Assembly (NCBI GenBank): GCA_030612485.1
Contig: JAUWNS010000124.1
Coordinates: 1 to 6,927, forward strand
Reading direction: 5' to 3'
Origin: Candidatus Bipolaricaulota bacterium
GTDB taxonomy: Bacteria; Bipolaricaulota; Bipolaricaulia; UBA7950; UBA9294
DNA: 6,927 nt
Below are positions 1 to 5,653 of the stretch, piece after piece (the first letter of the stretch is position 1; every line of letters starts with the position of its first letter). The position numbers were made by a program, and so were the translations under genes. Below the pieces are notes generated by a model. The model was not told where the DNA came from. It was given only the letters and a program-made list of their open reading frames with translations, and did no database searches.

Positions 1-62
1 AATGACTTACTGACAGTCACAGCTGCCAAGGCGGTTGGGATAACTCTCTCTTGTTCGCTCAT
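1..62 (-). CDS. Possible 5' end of a divergent gene, cut by the window edge
   Basis: On the minus strand an ATG at 62 opens a frame with no stop to the window edge (20 codons, starting MSEQERVIPTALAAV). A GGAGAG Shine-Dalgarno (plus-strand CTCTCC, 69-74) lies six bases upstream, which is the main support. The fragment is too short to recognise a family. If real, the gene is divergent from the transporter operon and could be its regulator or a related enzyme, but nothing in these residues shows that. The competing reading is a plus-strand C-terminus: frame 1 is open from base 1 to a TAA at 103-105 (34 codons). The Shine-Dalgarno favours the minus-strand reading only modestly. Confidence 0.33.
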   Translation of the reverse strand, partial: MSEQERVIPTALAAVTVSKS

Positions 63-126
63 CTATGGCTCTCCGAGGCTCGTAGTTGAGAATAAGACCT
101 TGTAAGCACTGTCTTTTCTCTCCTCT

Positions 127-155
127 ATTCTACTCCCACCCATGCTCTCGCACAG
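127..155 (-). promoter_or_regulatory. Weak candidate promoter for the divergent gene
   Basis: Read on the minus strand, CTGTGC (150-155) and TAGAAT (127-132) are separated by 17 bases. The -10 matches TATAAT at five of six positions, while the -35 matches TTGACA poorly. It would transcribe toward the possible minus-strand gene starting at 62. The -35 abuts the palindrome at 155-168, a natural place for a regulator to act. The call depends on that gene being real. Confidence 0.2.
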
Positions 156-168
156 GTCATTATTGACC
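155..168. promoter_or_regulatory. Palindrome GGTCA-N4-TGACC, candidate operator
   Basis: GGTCA (155-159) and TGACC (164-168) are perfect inverted copies around the spacer TTAT. The site lies 25 bases upstream of the -35 of the plus-strand promoter and touches the -35 of the weak minus-strand candidate. Such two-fold symmetry between divergent promoters is typical of a dimeric transcription factor site. The regulator family is not identifiable, and a 5-bp arm can occur by chance. Confidence 0.3.
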
Positions 169-192
169 GCCCTTCGGATTCCCGCGCGTTTC

Positions 193-221
193 TTGCGTTG
201 CTTTCCCTTCCTCGTTATACT
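193..221 (+). promoter_or_regulatory. Sigma70-type promoter of the transporter operon
   Basis: TTGCGT (193-198) and TATACT (216-221) are separated by exactly 17 bases. The -10 matches TATAAT at five positions and the -35 matches at three, including TTG. Transcription would start near 228, giving a leader of about 29 bases that still contains the ribosome site (GGAGGG, 248-253) for the permease at 257. Position and spacing both fit an operon promoter. Confidence 0.55.
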
Positions 222-256
222 GAAAAAAGGCAGCAAGGAAAGGGATCGGAGGGCGC

Positions 257-1108
257 TTGGATTCCAGATATATTATCGATAAGCATTTCCTGCGGCAGCA
301 CACGTATCGCTTTCTCCTTTACCTTCTTCTGCTCGTCAGTTGTGCGATTATGCTCCTTCCCTTCTTCTGGATGGTGACGACCTCGTTCAAGGAAGAGAGT
401 GAGGTCCTGCGCATGCCTCCCCAGTGGTTTCCCAAGGATTGGCTGTGGCGCAACTATATCAAAGCGTGGAATGTCGCACCGTTCGGTCGTTACTTCTTCA
501 ATAGCTTCTTCATGGCGATCACCACGACGATTGGCGAGGTGATCACCACCATCCTGGCTGCGTATGCGTTTGCCAAGATGCGTTTCTTCGGGAAGAACGT
601 CCTCTTCGCTATCCTGCTGGCAACATTGATGATCCCCGGGCAGATGCTTCTCATCCCGAACTACGTGACGATCACCAGATTAGGTTGGTTCGATCGGTAC
701 GAGGCATTGATCATCCCCTGGCTGGCATCGGTCTTTGGGATCTTTCTGTTGCGGCAGTTCTTCCGGTCGATTCCGGATGAGTTACAGGACGCGGCACGAA
801 TCGACGGCTGTTCGCGCCTTAGGTTCCTGTGGCAGATCGTGGTTCCGCTCTCCAAACCGGCTATCATGACCGTTGCTCTGCTTAAGTTCTTGGGGAGCTG
901 GAACGCCTTCCTGTGGGTGTTGATCATGACCAACAGCGACAAGATGCGCACGGTTCCGGTGGGGTTGACCCTATTCAGTTCAGAGGTAGGGACTGCCTAC
1001 GAGCAACTGATGGCAGCCTCGGTACTGGCGATCATACCGGTTCTCATCCTCTTCTTCTTCACCCAGAAACAGTTCATTCAGGGGGTGGCGAGGACGGGGA
1101 TCAAATAG
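257..1108 (+). CDS. Carbohydrate ABC transporter permease, MalG/UgpE type (CUT1 family)
   Basis: This is an inner-membrane permease that, with a partner permease, forms the channel of a binding-protein-dependent importer for a sugar or sugar-like solute. The 283 residues contain about six membrane segments (near 18-40, 82-104, 113-134, 147-165, 201-222 and 252-270). The cytoplasmic EAA loop, which docks the ATPase, is visible at 175-198 as ELQDAARIDG followed by VVPL. The C-terminus (FIQGVARTGIK) is the usual MalG/UgpE ending, so the protein is full length. The start is a TTG, with GGAGGG at 248-253 just upstream (three-base gap); the next in-frame ATG lies inside the first membrane segment. 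The frame has a stop at 221-223, so it cannot extend far upstream. The gene is first in the operon, whereas in many CUT1 operons this permease comes last. Substrate cannot be read from the permease. Confidence 0.93.
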   Translation: MDSRYIIDKHFLRQHTYRFLLYLLLLVSCAIMLLPFFWMVTTSFKEESEVLRMPPQWFPKDWLWRNYIKAWNVAPFGRYFFNSFFMAITTTIGEVITTILAAYAFAKMRFFGKNVLFAILLATLMIPGQMLLIPNYVTITRLGWFDRYEALIIPWLASVFGIFLLRQFFRSIPDELQDAARIDGCSRLRFLWQIVVPLSKPAIMTVALLKFLGSWNAFLWVLIMTNSDKMRTVPVGLTLFSSEVGTAYEQLMAASVLAIIPVLILFFFTQKQFIQGVARTGIK

Positions 1109-1185
1109 TCAACTACAGTATGAGGAGGTGGTCGAGGAAGAAAGTTACGGCGTCGGTAACAGCACCTTTACGCACCATGTTAAAA

Positions 1186-1193
1186 AAAGGAGG
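1186..1193 (+). promoter_or_regulatory. Strong ribosome binding site AAAGGAGG fixing the binding-protein start
   Basis: AAAGGAGG lies seven bases before the ATG at 1201 and is nearly perfectly complementary to the 16S rRNA tail. It decides between 1201 and in-frame upstream ATG/GTG codons, such as 1120, which has no such site and would bury the signal peptide. A strong site suits a protein needed in excess over the permeases. Confidence 0.8.
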
Positions 1194-1200
1194 CAACGAA

Positions 1201-2430
1201 ATGAAGAGTTGGAAGATTGGTGTTTTTGGATTGGTGGTTGTGCTTCTATTTGGGTTGTTCGCGGTCGCTGATGATCCGGTGACGATCACGTTCTGGCACG
1301 CGATGAGCTCGCGGCATCAACCGAACCTGCAGAAGCTGGTCGATGATTTCATGGTCGAGTACCCGCACATCACGGTCGAAGCCATCTACCAGGGAGGCTA
1401 CGGAGACCTGCAACAGAAGATCAACGCGTCTGTCGTGGCGGGGAACGTCCCCACGATCACCCAAGCGTATGAGAACTGGGTGACCCCAATCGTTGAGGTC
1501 CTCTATCCGATCGGCCCGGGTATGACAGATGAGGAGAAAGCGGACATTATCGACGGTCTGGTCGCTAGCAACACCTACAACGGGATCCTCTACACCGTTC
1601 CGTTCAACAAGTCGATCATGGTCTTCTACTATCGGAAGGACCTCGTCCCCACCCCGCCTGCAACCTGGGAGGAGTACCTGCAGATGGCGAAGGACTTGAC
1701 CGCCGATACGAACAACGATGGGACGATCGACCAGTTCGGGACCGGGTTCCGCCCGGCGGCGAACCCCGAGCAGTTCTTGAATTTCCTTGCGGAGGCCGGT
1801 GGCTCGATCCTGAACGAGGACTGGACCGAGGTTACTATCAATAACGAGGCCGGCCTTGTGGCGATGGAGTACGCGGCTAGTCTCGCCCCGTACTCGCTCA
1901 TCACGAGTTCATACATGAGCGACGCCTTCCAGGCGAATCAGGTGTGTATGTTCATCGACACCTCGGCTGGCTACTACTACAACAACAAAGCGGCAGAGAC
2001 GGCCGGCTTCGAGATGGGCGTTGCCCGTGTCCCAATGGGGCCGGTAAACCAGCAGTCGATGATCCAGGGGACAAACCTCGCTGTCTTCGATATAAACCAG
2101 ACGCAGGCCCAGAAGGACGCAGCTGTCCTTCTCGCCCGCTTCCTACTCCGGGCGGAAAACACCGTCTTTTGGGCGCAAAAGGGTGGCTATCAGCCTGTAA
2201 CCAAGTCAGCTTACCTAACGGAAGAGTGGGAGAATTGGGTGGCGACACACGAGTATCAGCAGGCGATGTCCGCGCAGATGCTCGACGGATTCGCACAGAT
2301 ACTCCAGGCGTACTATGGTGATATACGTTATATTATCGCCACCATATTCGAGGAGGTCATGATGGGGGAGGCGACTCCGAAGGAGGCACTGGACAACGGA
2401 GCAGCCGAGATCGAACCGCTGCTAGAATAG
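1201..2430 (+). CDS. Extracellular solute-binding protein, family 1 (UgpB/MalE-like)
   Basis: This exported protein captures solute and delivers it to the permease pair flanking it in the operon. It has 409 residues, normal for the family. Residues 1-23 are a signal peptide (MKSW, hydrophobic 6-22, AVA before DD at 24) with no lipobox cysteine, so it should be free in the periplasm. Family landmarks are TITFWHAM (28-35), the segment YTVPFNKS to YYRKDL (131-148), and GYQPVTKSAY (329-338) near the hinge. The C-terminal helix (EEVMMGEATPKEAL) is also typical. The start TFWHAM and the region around 64-92 (QGGYGDLQQKI, then QAYENW) resemble the glycerol-3-phosphate protein UgpB, but many sugar binders share this, so the substrate is open. 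Residues 169-177 (DTNNDGTID) resemble a calcium loop. The ATG at 1201 is set by its strong ribosome site; the frame itself is open much further upstream, overlapping the first permease. Confidence 0.92.
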   Translation: MKSWKIGVFGLVVVLLFGLFAVADDPVTITFWHAMSSRHQPNLQKLVDDFMVEYPHITVEAIYQGGYGDLQQKINASVVAGNVPTITQAYENWVTPIVEVLYPIGPGMTDEEKADIIDGLVASNTYNGILYTVPFNKSIMVFYYRKDLVPTPPATWEEYLQMAKDLTADTNNDGTIDQFGTGFRPAANPEQFLNFLAEAGGSILNEDWTEVTINNEAGLVAMEYAASLAPYSLITSSYMSDAFQANQVCMFIDTSAGYYYNNKAAETAGFEMGVARVPMGPVNQQSMIQGTNLAVFDINQTQAQKDAAVLLARFLLRAENTVFWAQKGGYQPVTKSAYLTEEWENWVATHEYQQAMSAQMLDGFAQILQAYYGDIRYIIATIFEEVMMGEATPKEALDNGAAEIEPLLE

Positions 2431-2442
2431 GGAAGGATTCAT

Positions 2443-2470
2443 CGGTCCGAGGGGTTACCCCCTCGGACCG
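2443..2470 (+). promoter_or_regulatory. Intercistronic hairpin between binding protein and second permease
   Basis: A perfect 12-bp, GC-rich stem (CGGTCCGAGGGG at 2443-2454, its complement at 2459-2470) closes a four-base loop TTAC. It begins 12 bases after the binding-protein stop. The following bases, CTCATTCTTG, are a poor U-tract, so it is more likely a partial terminator or a block to 3' exonucleases than a full stop. Hairpins in this position, as between malE and malF of E. coli, are known to keep binding-protein mRNA more abundant than permease mRNA. Here that role is inferred. Confidence 0.65.
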
Positions 2471-2480
2471 CTCATTCTTG

Positions 2481-2487
2481 AAAGGAG
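2481..2487 (+). promoter_or_regulatory. Ribosome binding site AAAGGAG implying a non-AUG start at ATC 2494
   Basis: AAAGGAG ends six bases before ATC at 2494 in the permease frame. The frame is closed by TGA at 2479-2481, so the start must lie after it, and there is no ATG, GTG or TTG before 2776. The site therefore points to initiation at ATC 2494 (or ACG 2491), or to an ATG misread as ATC. Confidence 0.6.
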
Positions 2488-2493
2488 ACTACG

Positions 2494-3438
2494 ATCGACG
2501 GACGAAGTTCTAAAAGTAGATTCCGCTTTGTCATCCCAGAGGAGTGGAAGCGCGTCTCGTACTGGCGGGAAACAGGGGAGGCCTACCTCTACCTACTACC
2601 CGCACTCGTCATTCTAAGCGTCTTTGTCTTCTATCCCTTCTTCTCCGCATTTCGCCTGAGCACTTTTAAGTGGAATGTTGTCCGACCTCCAGGTACATTC
2701 GTCGGCTGGGGAAACTACAACTACATCTTTCACGACAAGTACTTCTGGAGGGCTCTCTGGCACACGTTCTATTACGTGGGAATCAACGTCCCAGTGACGC
2801 TCTTCCTCGCCCTGCTGGTGGCGAACCTCCTCAACAAAGGCTTGAGATTCCTTACGTTTGCCCGTACTTCCTATTTTCTTGCCTATATCACCCCGCTAGT
2901 CGCCGTCTCCATGGTCTGGCGGTGGCTCTACAACTGGCAGTACGGACTCTTGAATTACTTTCTGGGGTTCTTCGGTATCGACCTGATCAACTGGCTCGCT
3001 GACAAGCGGTTTGCCATGCCCGCGGTGATCATCATGAGCATCTGGCGTTACGTCGGGTACGAGGCGATCATCCTTCTTGCTGGGTTGCAAAGTATCGATA
3101 AGATGTACTACGAGGCGGCGCGGATCGACGGCGCCTCCGGTTTCCAGGTATGGAGGAAGGTAACTGTTCCCCTTCTGACTCCACAGATATTCTTTGTCTT
3201 CGTCATCTCGCTGATCGGCTCGTTCAAGGTCTTCACCGAGATCTTCGTCCTGTTCAGCGGGACACCTGGGCCGCTGAAGAGCGCCGAGACACTCGTCTAC
3301 TACATCATGCGGCAGGGATTCTTTGTGGGAAACCACCTCGGGCGGGCGGCCGCCGCATCGGTGGTCCTGTTTGGGATTATCTTCATCTTTACGTTGTTCC
3401 AGCTACAGATCACGCAGAAACGGGTGCACTACCAATGA
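2494..3438 (+). CDS. Carbohydrate ABC transporter permease, MalF/UgpA type (CUT1 family)
   Basis: This is the second channel-forming permease of the importer. Translated from 2494 it has 314 residues, the usual MalF/UgpA size. A charged cytoplasmic N-terminus leads into a first membrane segment near 30-53 (AYLYLLPALVI), and more follow near 93-112, 125-143, 174-195, 230-252 and 287-305. The EAA loop is clear at 207-228 (EAARIDGASG, then VPLL). The first canonical start in frame is GTG at 2776, but starting there would delete 94 residues including the first membrane segment and the conserved GWGNYNYIF region, so it is wrong. The residues between 2494 and 2776 read as normal permease. The likely start is ATC 2494, behind AAAGGAG. 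The stop TGA overlaps the ATG of the nuclease gene. Identity is firm; the exact first codon is not. Confidence 0.88.
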   Translation: MDGRSSKSRFRFVIPEEWKRVSYWRETGEAYLYLLPALVILSVFVFYPFFSAFRLSTFKWNVVRPPGTFVGWGNYNYIFHDKYFWRALWHTFYYVGINVPVTLFLALLVANLLNKGLRFLTFARTSYFLAYITPLVAVSMVWRWLYNWQYGLLNYFLGFFGIDLINWLADKRFAMPAVIIMSIWRYVGYEAIILLAGLQSIDKMYYEAARIDGASGFQVWRKVTVPLLTPQIFFVFVISLIGSFKVFTEIFVLFSGTPGPLKSAETLVYYIMRQGFFVGNHLGRAAAASVVLFGIIFIFTLFQLQITQKRVHYQ

Positions 3439-4226
3439 GATTTCGTACGGCCTACATCGCATTTGTCCTTGTTCTCTTCTGCCTCATCCCTGCTTTTGCC
3501 GAGGATCGTCCGAACCCCTCTTTCGCCACTCTCGAGGCAAAGGTATACAAGGTCTTTGACGGGGACACGATCTCTATCAAAGGGGGAGAGAAGGTTCGCT
3601 TATTGGGGATCGATACCCCGGAGATCGGCGAGCCGTTCTCTGCCGAGGCGAAGCGCTTCACACGCGATCTTGTTCAGTATCAGATGGTCCGCTTGGAATT
3701 CGATATGAGGGAACGCGATACGTATAGCAGGCTCCTCGCCTTTGTGTATGTGGAGACGGACGACGGCTGGGTTATGGTCAACGCCGAGCTTGTGCGCGCC
3801 GGCCTGGCGAGACTCCTCTTCATCCCCCCCAACGACCGCTATAGGAACTACTTCGAGCAAGTACTCCACGAGGCGATGGTCCGTCATCAGGGGATGTGGG
3901 GAAAGTTCTCCGACGTATTGACACTGCAACAGATCGAGGCCGACCCGGTGACTTACGTGACCGAGGTCGTCTCCGTGCGCTTCCTCGTCTCTCGGGTCTT
4001 GGTGGCCGAGAGCGAGATCACCCTGTACGCCGATGATAGCCGTTTTTCGTTCCATGCGCTCGTCTTGTGCGACTCTTTCTCTGCGTTCACCGAGGCCGGT
4101 CGCGGCACGTGGAACGATTACGAAGGGAAGACGGTAATCATCACCGGAACGCTAGAGTGCAAGGACGTCCGGAAGGGCCTGAGTATCACTCTCACCTGGC
4201 CGGATCAGATCGTCATCGAACCATAA
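3435..4226 (+). CDS. Exported thermonuclease-family protein (SNase domain) with a probable C-terminal OB-fold
   Basis: This is a predicted secreted, Ca-dependent, sugar-non-specific nuclease of the staphylococcal nuclease family. It has 263 residues. Residues 1-22 form a signal peptide ending in AFA before ED. The SNase domain spans about 33-156. All the key positions of the family are visible: DGDT (D42, D44), RLLGIDTPE (R55, D60, E63) and an arginine at R99, matching staphylococcal D19, D21, R35, D40, E43 and R87. Residues 158-263 are additional; their strand-rich pattern, with GKTVIITGTL at 231-240 and LTWPDQI at 253-259, looks like an OB-fold. B. subtilis YhcR is a known case of OB-fold plus thermonuclease domains. 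The ATG overlaps the permease stop (ATGA) and has no good ribosome site, so translation is probably coupled. Its place in a transporter operon is unusual. Enzyme activity is inferred from residues; OB assignment is by eye. Confidence 0.88.
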   Translation: MRFRTAYIAFVLVLFCLIPAFAEDRPNPSFATLEAKVYKVFDGDTISIKGGEKVRLLGIDTPEIGEPFSAEAKRFTRDLVQYQMVRLEFDMRERDTYSRLLAFVYVETDDGWVMVNAELVRAGLARLLFIPPNDRYRNYFEQVLHEAMVRHQGMWGKFSDVLTLQQIEADPVTYVTEVVSVRFLVSRVLVAESEITLYADDSRFSFHALVLCDSFSAFTEAGRGTWNDYEGKTVIITGTLECKDVRKGLSITLTWPDQIVIEP

Positions 4227-4350
4227 TAGAAGCGTTGCCTCTGCCTTCTCGCTGTATTTAAAGAAATATGGTTCCTTGTCGTCTCGAGTGGGTAGCTGAA
4301 GATACGGTACGTAACAGAGTGCCGCTCGCAAAGACGTGAAAGAGCGATGC

Positions 4351-4372
4351 GTAATGAGTGAAGGGTAATGAG
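4351..4372. repeat. Short direct repeat GTAATGAG x2, 14-bp period
   Basis: GTAATGAG occurs at 4351-4358 and again at 4365-4372. It lies in a purine-rich non-coding stretch just before the larger inverted repeat at 4388-4484 and is probably part of the same repetitive intergenic material. No function can be assigned. Confidence 0.4.
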
Positions 4373-4387
4373 AAAGAGCAAGAGCAT

Positions 4388-4484
4388 TTTCTCGCGAAGA
4401 CGCAGAGACGCAGAGAACAGCAGGAAGAGGAGAAAAGAACAAGGATCAAAGGCATGTCTTAGCGATCTTGGCGTCTTGAGTGAG
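4388..4484. repeat. Imperfect inverted repeat with tandem GACGCAGA units, likely dispersed intergenic element
   Basis: The left arm (4388-4416) carries GACGCAGA twice in tandem (4399-4406 and 4407-4414), preceded by TTTCTCGCGAA. The right arm (4456-4484) reads CTTAGCGATCTTGGCGTCTT, whose complement, AAGACGCCAAGATCGCTAAG, matches the left arm with a few substitutions and one extra base. About 40 purine-rich bases separate the arms. Sequences with repeated CGCAGAGA/CGCAAAGA units and such symmetry recur between genes in many bacterial genomes, so this is probably one copy of a dispersed element. Copy number cannot be judged from one window. The rest of 4227-4580 holds no gene I can support. Confidence 0.45.
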
Positions 4485-4580
4485 TGCAACGAACGGGCGA
4501 GAGAACAGCGTTCTATCATTTGCGGTCAGGAGTCCATTACCCACGTCAAACAGTAAAGAGCCAAGAATATGCCTCTCTCT

Positions 4581-4610
4581 TTGTGCCCGACTTGTATAAA
4601 GTGGTAGAAT
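4581..4610 (+). promoter_or_regulatory. Candidate promoter of hflKC
   Basis: TTGTGC (4581-4586) and TAGAAT (4605-4610) are 18 bases apart. The -10 matches five of six consensus positions; the -35 matches three. Transcription would start near 4617, placing the GGAGG site (4633-4637) in the leader and favouring the ATG at 4643 over the one at 4625. A TATAAA at 4595-4600 is an alternative -10 but has no matching -35. Confidence 0.4.
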
Positions 4611-4632
4611 AGGAGTACGCTGAAATGATTTG

Positions 4633-4637
4633 GGAGG
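4633..4637 (+). promoter_or_regulatory. Ribosome binding site GGAGG choosing the hflK start at 4643
   Basis: GGAGG sits five bases before ATG 4643, inside a G-rich run. The in-frame ATG at 4625 has its own AGGAG (4611-4615) nine bases away, so both starts are possible and differ by six residues. The predicted transcription start near 4617 would leave the upstream AGGAG untranscribed, favouring 4643. Confidence 0.5.
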
Positions 4638-4642
4638 GGGAT

Positions 4643-5653
4643 ATGAGCAAGTTCATAGATCGACTACTGGAGGGGCGGCCTGGGCCTGACGAAGAGAGGC
4701 AGCCGTTACGTATGCAGAATCTGCCCGGGGGACTAGGTTGGCTCGTGATCATCGTTGTCATCGGCGTTTACCTGCTGACCGGAATCTATACGGTCGGCTC
4801 GTCCGAGGTGGGATTGGTCAAGCGATTCGGGCGCTATACCGCTACTGTCAACCCGGGGCTGCACTACCACCTGCCCGCGCCGATCGAGAGCGTGAGCATC
4901 GTGAACGTACTGCAGGTGCGCAAGGAGGAGATCGGCTTTCGCACCATCTCCCCAGCGCCCAATCCGCGCTATCAAACGGTTGAGACAGAAGCCCTGATGC
5001 TCACGGGAGACGGGAATATTGCGCACGTGGAGATGGTCGTGCAGTACCGCGTTAAGGACGCACAGCTCTTTGCGTTCAACGTGATAGATGCGAGTGCGCT
5101 CGTCAAGCAGGGAGCAGAGGCCGTCCTGCGCGAGCAGGTAGCGACAAAGACGCTCGATCAGACACTGACCGAACAGCGAGACGTCATCGCGGCGAATACG
5201 ATGGTCTCGCTGCAGGTGCTGCTTGACAGTTATGGAACGGGGATCGTGGTGGGGAACGTTCAGCTTCAGGACGTAAAACCACCGCGAGAGGTCATCTCCG
5301 CCTTCGACGACGTGAATAGTGCTCGTCAGGATAAGGAGAAGCTGATCAACCAGGCAGATCAGTACGCGCTCGACATCCTCCCGCGGGCCCGCGGGCAGGC
5401 ACAGGAGATCGCCAACCAGGCCGAGGGGTACAAACAGGAGCGTATCAAGCGAGCCGAAGGGGATGTAGCACGTTTCATCGCGGTGCTCAAGAAGTACGAA
5501 CTCGGTGAGGAGGTCACGCGCACGCGGATGTACATCGAGACCATGGAGGAGATCCTTCCGGAGATGAACAAGATCATCCTCTCGCAGGGAGCGGACGGGG
5601 TTCTCCAGCTGCTGGACCTCAAGAGTCTACTTGAAGAAGGGGGATCGCAATGA
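4643..5653 (+). CDS. hflK: FtsH protease modulator HflK (SPFH/Band 7 membrane protein)
   Basis: With HflC this protein forms the membrane-anchored SPFH complex that surrounds or regulates the AAA protease FtsH and so affects turnover of membrane proteins. It has 336 residues from ATG 4643. A short N-terminal tail precedes one membrane segment (31-49), then IYTVGSSEVGLVKRFGRY begins the SPFH domain, and a helical, charged region follows (ARQDKEKLINQADQYA, then ARGQAQEIANQAEGYKQERIKRAEG), as in HflK. The YIETMEEILPEMNKIIL segment near the end is characteristic. It is shorter than E. coli HflK (419 residues): the Gly-rich N-terminal tail and much of the C-terminal extension are missing. The stop overlaps the hflC ATG by four bases, so the two are co-translated. 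FtsH itself is not in view. An alternative start at 4625 adds six residues. Confidence 0.93.
   Translation: MSKFIDRLLEGRPGPDEERQPLRMQNLPGGLGWLVIIVVIGVYLLTGIYTVGSSEVGLVKRFGRYTATVNPGLHYHLPAPIESVSIVNVLQVRKEEIGFRTISPAPNPRYQTVETEALMLTGDGNIAHVEMVVQYRVKDAQLFAFNVIDASALVKQGAEAVLREQVATKTLDQTLTEQRDVIAANTMVSLQVLLDSYGTGIVVGNVQLQDVKPPREVISAFDDVNSARQDKEKLINQADQYALDILPRARGQAQEIANQAEGYKQERIKRAEGDVARFIAVLKKYELGEEVTRTRMYIETMEEILPEMNKIILSQGADGVLQLLDLKSLLEEGGSQ

Noticed and set aside
1144..1160. GTTAC-N7-GTAAC hairpin before the binding protein
   Set aside because: A five-base stem is too weak and there is no T-tract or other supporting context.
913..1200. Upstream in-frame extension of the binding protein, including ATG 1120
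   Set aside because: It would overlap the first permease or place about 27 extra residues before a clear signal peptide. ATG 1120 has no ribosome site, while 1201 has AAAGGAGG at seven bases.
3150..3434. N-terminal extension of the nuclease frame upstream of 3435
   Set aside because: This part is an out-of-frame shadow of the permease. The signal peptide begins exactly at ATG 3435.
2776..3438. Permease starting at GTG 2776
   Set aside because: It lacks 94 residues of normal permease sequence encoded upstream in the same frame, including the first membrane segment.
4255..4268. TATTT-AAAG-AAATA as a terminator after the nuclease
   Set aside because: The stem is only five A/T pairs and no T-run follows, so it would not terminate transcription.
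4502..4514. AGAAC-AGC-GTTCT palindrome resembling an SOS box
   Set aside because: The spacing between GAAC and GTTC is three bases, not the four of the Bacillus-type box, and it lies far from a supported promoter.
4152..4556. Several overlapping reading frames in the nuclease-hflK gap, on both strands
   Set aside because: They are short, have low-complexity composition, lack convincing ribosome sites and span the repeat region.
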